This document shows positions 61,701 to 64,000 of a stretch of DNA of 64,000 nt, in pieces. Made by a program: the position numbers and the translations under genes. The stretch spans positions 60,826,886 through 60,890,885 of the forward strand of contig CM049322.1 of the NCBI GenBank assembly GCA_026874595.1, given 5' to 3'. Within the stretch, counting starts at the first letter, position 1; the number at the start of each line of letters is the position of its first letter. This stretch comes from Sipunculus nudus (taxonomy: Eukaryota; Annelida; Sipuncula; Golfingiida; Sipunculidae). The notes beneath the pieces are model-generated. The model had not been told where the DNA came from, made no database searches, and saw only the letters and a list, made by a program, of their open reading frames with translations.

Positions 61701-63683
61701 GCATACTGTGACATATTCTCTGAGTTATCTGGCTCCGAATTACCACCCCCCCCCCCCCACAGCATAATACTAAATTTGATACAAAACCGTATGTATCTTA
61801 TATATATAAAATCTTATATGCCTTGTCTGTACATATCCTTCTTTTACAACAGGCCAAGGGGAAGCGGTGGTCCAAAAGGAGGAAACGCAATTGGAGCCTT
61901 GCAATAAAGGTATTGATGCTGTTGCATAACTTAACTTGTTGTGTAATGTGACTGTTTCTTCACATACATATGAGAAAATTAGAATTTAATGCTATTATAC
62001 AGTGAACATTTCATTAATATTTGCTCAGATTGTCATACAATGTGCTTCACAGGTTTATCCTGGACGTCTTTATATATTAAAAACGTTACAATTTGATAAA
62101 AGTTGTGCTGACACACCTTATACTCGATAGCATTCCTTGGCCTATTCCCTTTGGCTCTGTGTACAAAATGGCTGTATATCATTTCACCCACAGTGGTCAG
62201 AGACCATCTCTCCACAACTGCGTTTGCTTTTTCCCATCAGCCTCAATCGGAAGCAACTCTTCTGTGCAACAGCTATCTATACAGTCGAAAACCTTGTCTG
62301 TACGTGTCCTTCTTTTACAGCAGGCCTAGGCGAAGCGGCGGTGCAAGAGAAGGAAACGCAATTGGACCCGAGCAAAGAAGGTAGTGATGTTGTTGCATAT
62401 TTTCATGCCCATATTTCCCGGATTAATCATTTATTCTTAGTTTCCATGCCAAACTTTAAAAAATGAAAGAACAGGATCGTGTAAAACTATTTAATGCAAT
62501 GAATGGGATAACCAAAGAATCCTTGTTACTCCATAACTAACACTCAGACTCTCTGTGACTTATCTGTATTATTCGTATTAAATTAACTTGTTGTGTAATG
62601 TGACTGCTTCTTCACATACATATAAGAAAATTAGAATTTAATGCAATTGTACAGTGAACATTTCATTAATATTTGCCCAGTTTGTCATACAATGTGCTTC
62701 ACATGTTTATCCTGGACGCCTTTATAAATTAAAAACGTTACAATTTTATAAAAGTTGTGCTGACACACCTTATACTCGGTAGCATTCCTTGGCCTATTCC
62801 CTTTGGCACTGTGTACAAAATGGCTGTTAATCATTTCACAAACAGTGGTCAGAGACCATCTCTCCACAACTGCGTTTGCTTTTCCCATCAGCCTCAATGG
62901 GAAGCAACTCTTCTGTGCAACAGCTATCTATACAGTCGAAAATCTTGTCAGTACATGTTCTTCTTTTACAGCAGGCCTATGCGAAGCGACGGTGCAAGAG
63001 GAGGAAACGCAATTGGAGCCTTGCAAAGAAGGTAGTGATGTTGTTGCATATTTTCATGCCCATATTTCCCAGATTAGTCATTTATTCTTAGTTTCCATGC
63101 AAAACTTTAAAAATATGAAAGAACAGGGTCGTGTAAAACTATTTAATGCAACGGATGGGATAACCAAAGAATCTATGTTACTCCACAAATAACATACGCA
63201 CTCTCTGTGACTTATCTGAATTTTCGTATTAACTTAATTCGTTGTGTTATGTGACTGTTTCTTTACATACATATAAGAAAATTAGAATTTAATGCAATTA
63301 TACAGTGAACATTTCATTAATATTTGCCCAGATTGTCATACAATGTGCTTCACAGGTTTATCCTGGACGTCTTTATATATTAAAAACGTTACAATTTGAT
63401 AAAAGTGGTGCTGAAACACCTTATACTCGATAGCATTTCTTGGCCTATTCCCTTTGGCTCTATGTACAAAATGGCTGTATATCATTTCACCCACAGTGGT
63501 CAGAGACCATCTCTCCACAACTGCGTTTGCTTTTTCCCATCAGCCTCAATCGGAAGCAACTCTTCTGTGCAACAGCTATCTATACAGTCGAAAACCTTGT
63601 CTGTACGTGTCCTTCTTTTACAGCAGGCCTAGGCGAAGCGGCGGTGCAAGAGAAGGAAACGCAATTGGACCCGAGCAAAGAAG
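52949..63683 (+). CDS. Micro-exon repeat gene, acidic repeat protein, 3'-incomplete
   Basis: This is a multi-exon gene I do not recognise. Fifteen candidate exons, all joined at phase 1, give about 267 open codons with no stop: a first exon ([15 protein letters not shown]), exons of 39, 42 and 45 bp, seven A-type exons of 57 or 60 bp, and four B-type exons of 57 bp. More B units continue to the window edge, so the C-terminus is missing. The product would be rich in E, D, S and Q and poor in hydrophobics, with no membrane segment or signal peptide visible. It is probably intrinsically disordered and likely cytoplasmic or nuclear. Repeated S-x-x-D/E patterns (SEED, and MSSEE across A-A joins) would suit casein kinase 2. 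Exon symmetry allows any internal exon to be skipped. The layout recalls schistosome micro-exon genes, but with longer exons and no signal peptide; homology is not claimed. Expression is unproven. Confidence 0.62.
52965..53010 (+). CDS. Exon 1 (or first visible exon)
   Basis: ATG at 52,965 starts [15 protein letters not shown] and one base is left over (phase 1) before the donor AAAG|GTCAGA. TTTTATTTAAG at 52,938-52,948 is a plausible acceptor. If used, the exon starts at 52,949 and the frame extends left as PEPHE, so this may be an internal exon. The ATG at 52,960 is in another frame that does not fit the downstream exons. Confidence 0.55.
53216..53254 (+). CDS. Exon 2, 39 bp
   Basis: Acceptor TTACATCTGTTGCAG, donor CCAG|GTACGT. 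With the base carried over it encodes [13 protein letters not shown]. Phase 1 at both ends. Confidence 0.6.
53559..53600 (+). CDS. Exon 3, 42 bp
   Basis: Acceptor TTCAATACATTTACAG, donor TTAG|GTAGGT. Encodes [14 protein letters not shown]. Phase 1 at both ends. Confidence 0.62.
53940..53984 (+). CDS. Exon 4, 45 bp
   Basis: Acceptor TATATGCATTACAG, donor TCGG|GTGTGT (weaker). Encodes [15 protein letters not shown]. Phase 1 at both ends. Confidence 0.6.
54261..54317 (+). CDS. Exon A1, 57 bp, with altered acceptor
   Basis: Encodes [19 protein letters not shown] after exon 4. The donor TCCA|GTGAGT is strong. The acceptor position reads TTCATTCAC where all other copies have AG, so canonical splicing here is lost. 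An AG six bases in (54,265-54,266) would keep the frame with loss of two residues, or the exon may be skipped without frameshift. Confidence 0.5.
55037..55093 (+). CDS. Exon A2, 57 bp
   Basis: Acceptor CTGTTCATTCAG, donor TCCA|GTGAGT. Encodes [19 protein letters not shown]. Spaced 776 bp from A1. Confidence 0.65.
55784..55840 (+). CDS. Exon A3, 57 bp
   Basis: Acceptor CTGTTCTTTCAG, donor TCCA|GTGAGT. Encodes [19 protein letters not shown], which represents the array consensus. Confidence 0.65.
55997..56017 (+). pseudogene. Truncated A-type exon
   Basis: Only the last ~20 bases of an A exon (AAAGACAGAAACATTTCCA) and its donor GTGAGT remain. The front half and the acceptor are missing, so it cannot splice in as an internal exon. 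It marks a partial unit duplication within the A3-A4 interval, which is 935 bp instead of ~770. Confidence 0.8.
56719..56775 (+). CDS. Exon A4, 57 bp
   Basis: Acceptor CTGTTCATTCAG, donor TCCA|GTGAGT. Encodes [19 protein letters not shown]. Confidence 0.65.
57480..57539 (+). CDS. Exon A5, 60 bp
   Basis: Acceptor CTGTTCATTTAG, donor TGCA|GTGAGT. Encodes [20 protein letters not shown], one codon longer than its sisters, which keeps the phase. Confidence 0.63.
58279..58335 (+). CDS. Exon A6, 57 bp
   Basis: Acceptor CTATTCATTCAG, donor TCCA|GTGAGT. Encodes [19 protein letters not shown]. Confidence 0.65.
59050..59106 (+). CDS. Exon A7, 57 bp, last A exon
   Basis: Acceptor CTATTCATTCAG, donor TCCA|GTGAGT. 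Encodes [19 protein letters not shown]. The intron to B1 is about 2.7 kb and holds minisatellites. Confidence 0.65.
59690..59880. repeat. 51-bp minisatellite, first block
   Basis: Three to four diverged units containing GACAAGTATCAGTGACCGTG. Same family as 60,460-60,850. Confidence 0.85.
59885..60335. repeat. ~20-bp repeat family TATGGTCCTAAACTTAC, main block
   Basis: About 18 degenerate units. The same family appears singly or in small groups at 31,590-31,860, 33,525-33,560, 34,430-34,450, 35,365-35,400, 40,636-40,790 and 52,433-52,490. Confidence 0.85.
60353..60410. repeat. (TA)n microsatellite
   Basis: Uninterrupted alternating A/T for about 58 bases. Confidence 0.97.
60460..60850. repeat. 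51-bp minisatellite, main block (~7-8 units)
   Basis: The unit contains TGTTAGACATGTTAACAGGG and CAGTGACCGTGCAGAC. Since 51 is 17 codons, both strands keep open frames (82 codons plus, 120 codons minus) with periodic peptides. There is no sign these are genes. Confidence 0.92.
61067..61101. repeat. Repeat end with palindrome AGACCCATGGGTCT
   Basis: CAGCTGAGCCACG is followed by the perfect 14-base palindrome at 61,081-61,094 and CTTGTTT. From memory, very similar ends (CCCATGGGYCTCTTGTTT) are frequent in bivalve genomes. A related sequence, CAGCTGAGCGACGTGACCC, lies at 61,509-61,527. Confidence 0.45.
61629..61699. repeat. (TA)n microsatellite
   Basis: Uninterrupted alternating A/T for about 70 bases, upstream of exon B1. 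It creates IYIYIY frames on both strands. Confidence 0.97.
61746..61758. repeat. Poly-C run
   Basis: Thirteen consecutive C residues between the (TA)n tract and exon B1. Likely length-variable. Confidence 0.9.
61853..61909 (+). CDS. Exon B1, 57 bp
   Basis: Acceptor CCTTCTTTTACAACAG, donor AAAG|GTATTG (weak at +5). After an A exon it encodes [19 protein letters not shown]. Phase 1 at both ends. Confidence 0.5.
62324..62380 (+). CDS. Exon B2, 57 bp
   Basis: Acceptor CTTCTTTTACAGCAG is a tandem NAGNAG site; the upstream AG would add one residue. Donor GAAG|GTAGTG. Encodes [19 protein letters not shown]. The frame also stays open through the acceptor and donor (intron-retained reading from 62,137 to 62,466). 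Confidence 0.52.
62975..63031 (+). CDS. Exon B3, 57 bp
   Basis: NAGNAG acceptor TTTTACAGCAG, donor GAAG|GTAGTG. Encodes [19 protein letters not shown], the most diverged of B2-B4. The unspliced frame stays open to 63,192. Confidence 0.52.
63627..63683 (+). CDS. Exon B4, 57 bp
   Basis: Identical in sequence to B2, with the same NAGNAG acceptor and GTAGTG donor. The unit it lies in continues to the window edge, so further exons are expected to the right. Confidence 0.52.
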
Positions 63684-64000
63684 GTAGTGATGTTGTTGCA
63701 TATTTTCATGCCCATATTTCCCCGATTAATCATTTATTCTTAGTTTCCATGCCAAACTTTAAAAAATGAAAGAACAGGATCGTGTAAAACTATTTAATGC
63801 AATGAATGGGATAACCAAAGAATCCTTGTTACTCCATAACTAACACTCAGACTCTCTGTGACTTATCTGTATTATTCGTATTAAATTAACTTGTTGTGTA
63901 ATGTGACTGCTTCTTCACATACATATAAGAAAATTAGAATTTAATGCAATTGTACAGTGAACATTTCATTAATATTTGCCCAGTTTGTCATACAATGTGC

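Larger units (their letters stand above)
61990..64000 (+). repeat. B-unit tandem array (~652 bp per unit)
   Basis: Three units with exons at 62,324, 62,975 and 63,627 (spacing 651 and 652). The first and third are almost identical to each other and the middle one differs, so a two-unit (1,303-bp) block has been duplicated. The array runs out of the window. Confidence 0.93.

Noticed and set aside
61521-61907. 128-codon plus-strand frame with a long IYIYIY segment running into exon B1
   Set aside because: Most of it is the (TA)n microsatellite. Its B1 part is read in a different frame from that used by the other B exons.

Overview
This is eukaryotic, almost certainly metazoan DNA. It has no operon-like gene packing, only short random ORFs, long A+T-rich satellites and minisatellites, interstitial (TTAGGG)n, and one gene made of tiny exons with GT-AG introns. 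TTAGGG repeats, bivalve-like repeat ends (palindrome at 61,081-61,094) and invertebrate-type low-complexity repeats suggest a marine invertebrate, most likely a mollusc; the species cannot be told. Nearly all of positions 1-51,500 is repeat with no supportable protein gene. About 10.7 kb at the right (52,949-63,683) holds a credible, apparently undescribed gene built from tandemly duplicated micro-exons.

Layout. 1-10,364 and 21,270-31,292 are two nearly identical copies of a segmental duplication. Both end in a (TTAGGG)n tract and diverge straight after it. Each contains a field of AACACTTAAG/CTTAAGTGTT dyad repeats, a 2.2-kb internal tandem duplication and perfect 21-bp-arm hairpins. 10,365-21,269 lies between the copies: ~290-bp tandem repeats, a duplicated ~1.2-kb block with a pol III B-box-like sequence, a 215-bp tandem repeat array, and ~5 kb of purine-skewed single-copy-looking DNA rich in GGTAAG. 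31,293-37,190 is a mosaic of smaller repeats, including an 18-bp minisatellite. 37,305-51,496 is a 168-bp satellite in higher-order arrangement, interrupted by ~216-bp TTAGGG-bearing inserts and one ~1.1-kb non-satellite island. 51,497-64,000 is non-satellite and carries the micro-exon gene.

The gene (plus strand, 3' end outside the window) has exons of 39, 42, 45 bp, then seven copies of a 57/60-bp exon (peptide type [19 protein letters not shown]), then at least four copies of a second 57-bp exon (type [19 protein letters not shown]). Every junction is phase 1, so every internal exon can be included or skipped without changing frame. The joined reading frame is open for about 267 codons and encodes an acidic, probably disordered repeat protein. 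The repeating genomic units (about 0.65-0.8 kb, one exon each) share an intronic module between both exon types, so the protein has apparently grown by unit duplication.

CTCF-like motifs (consensus CCACCAGGTGGCGCT and relatives) recur in the subtelomere-like part, forward-facing to the left and reverse-facing to the right of about 12 kb, and again at 25.8-34.4 kb. All functional statements are inferences from sequence reading alone; no alignment or database search was run.
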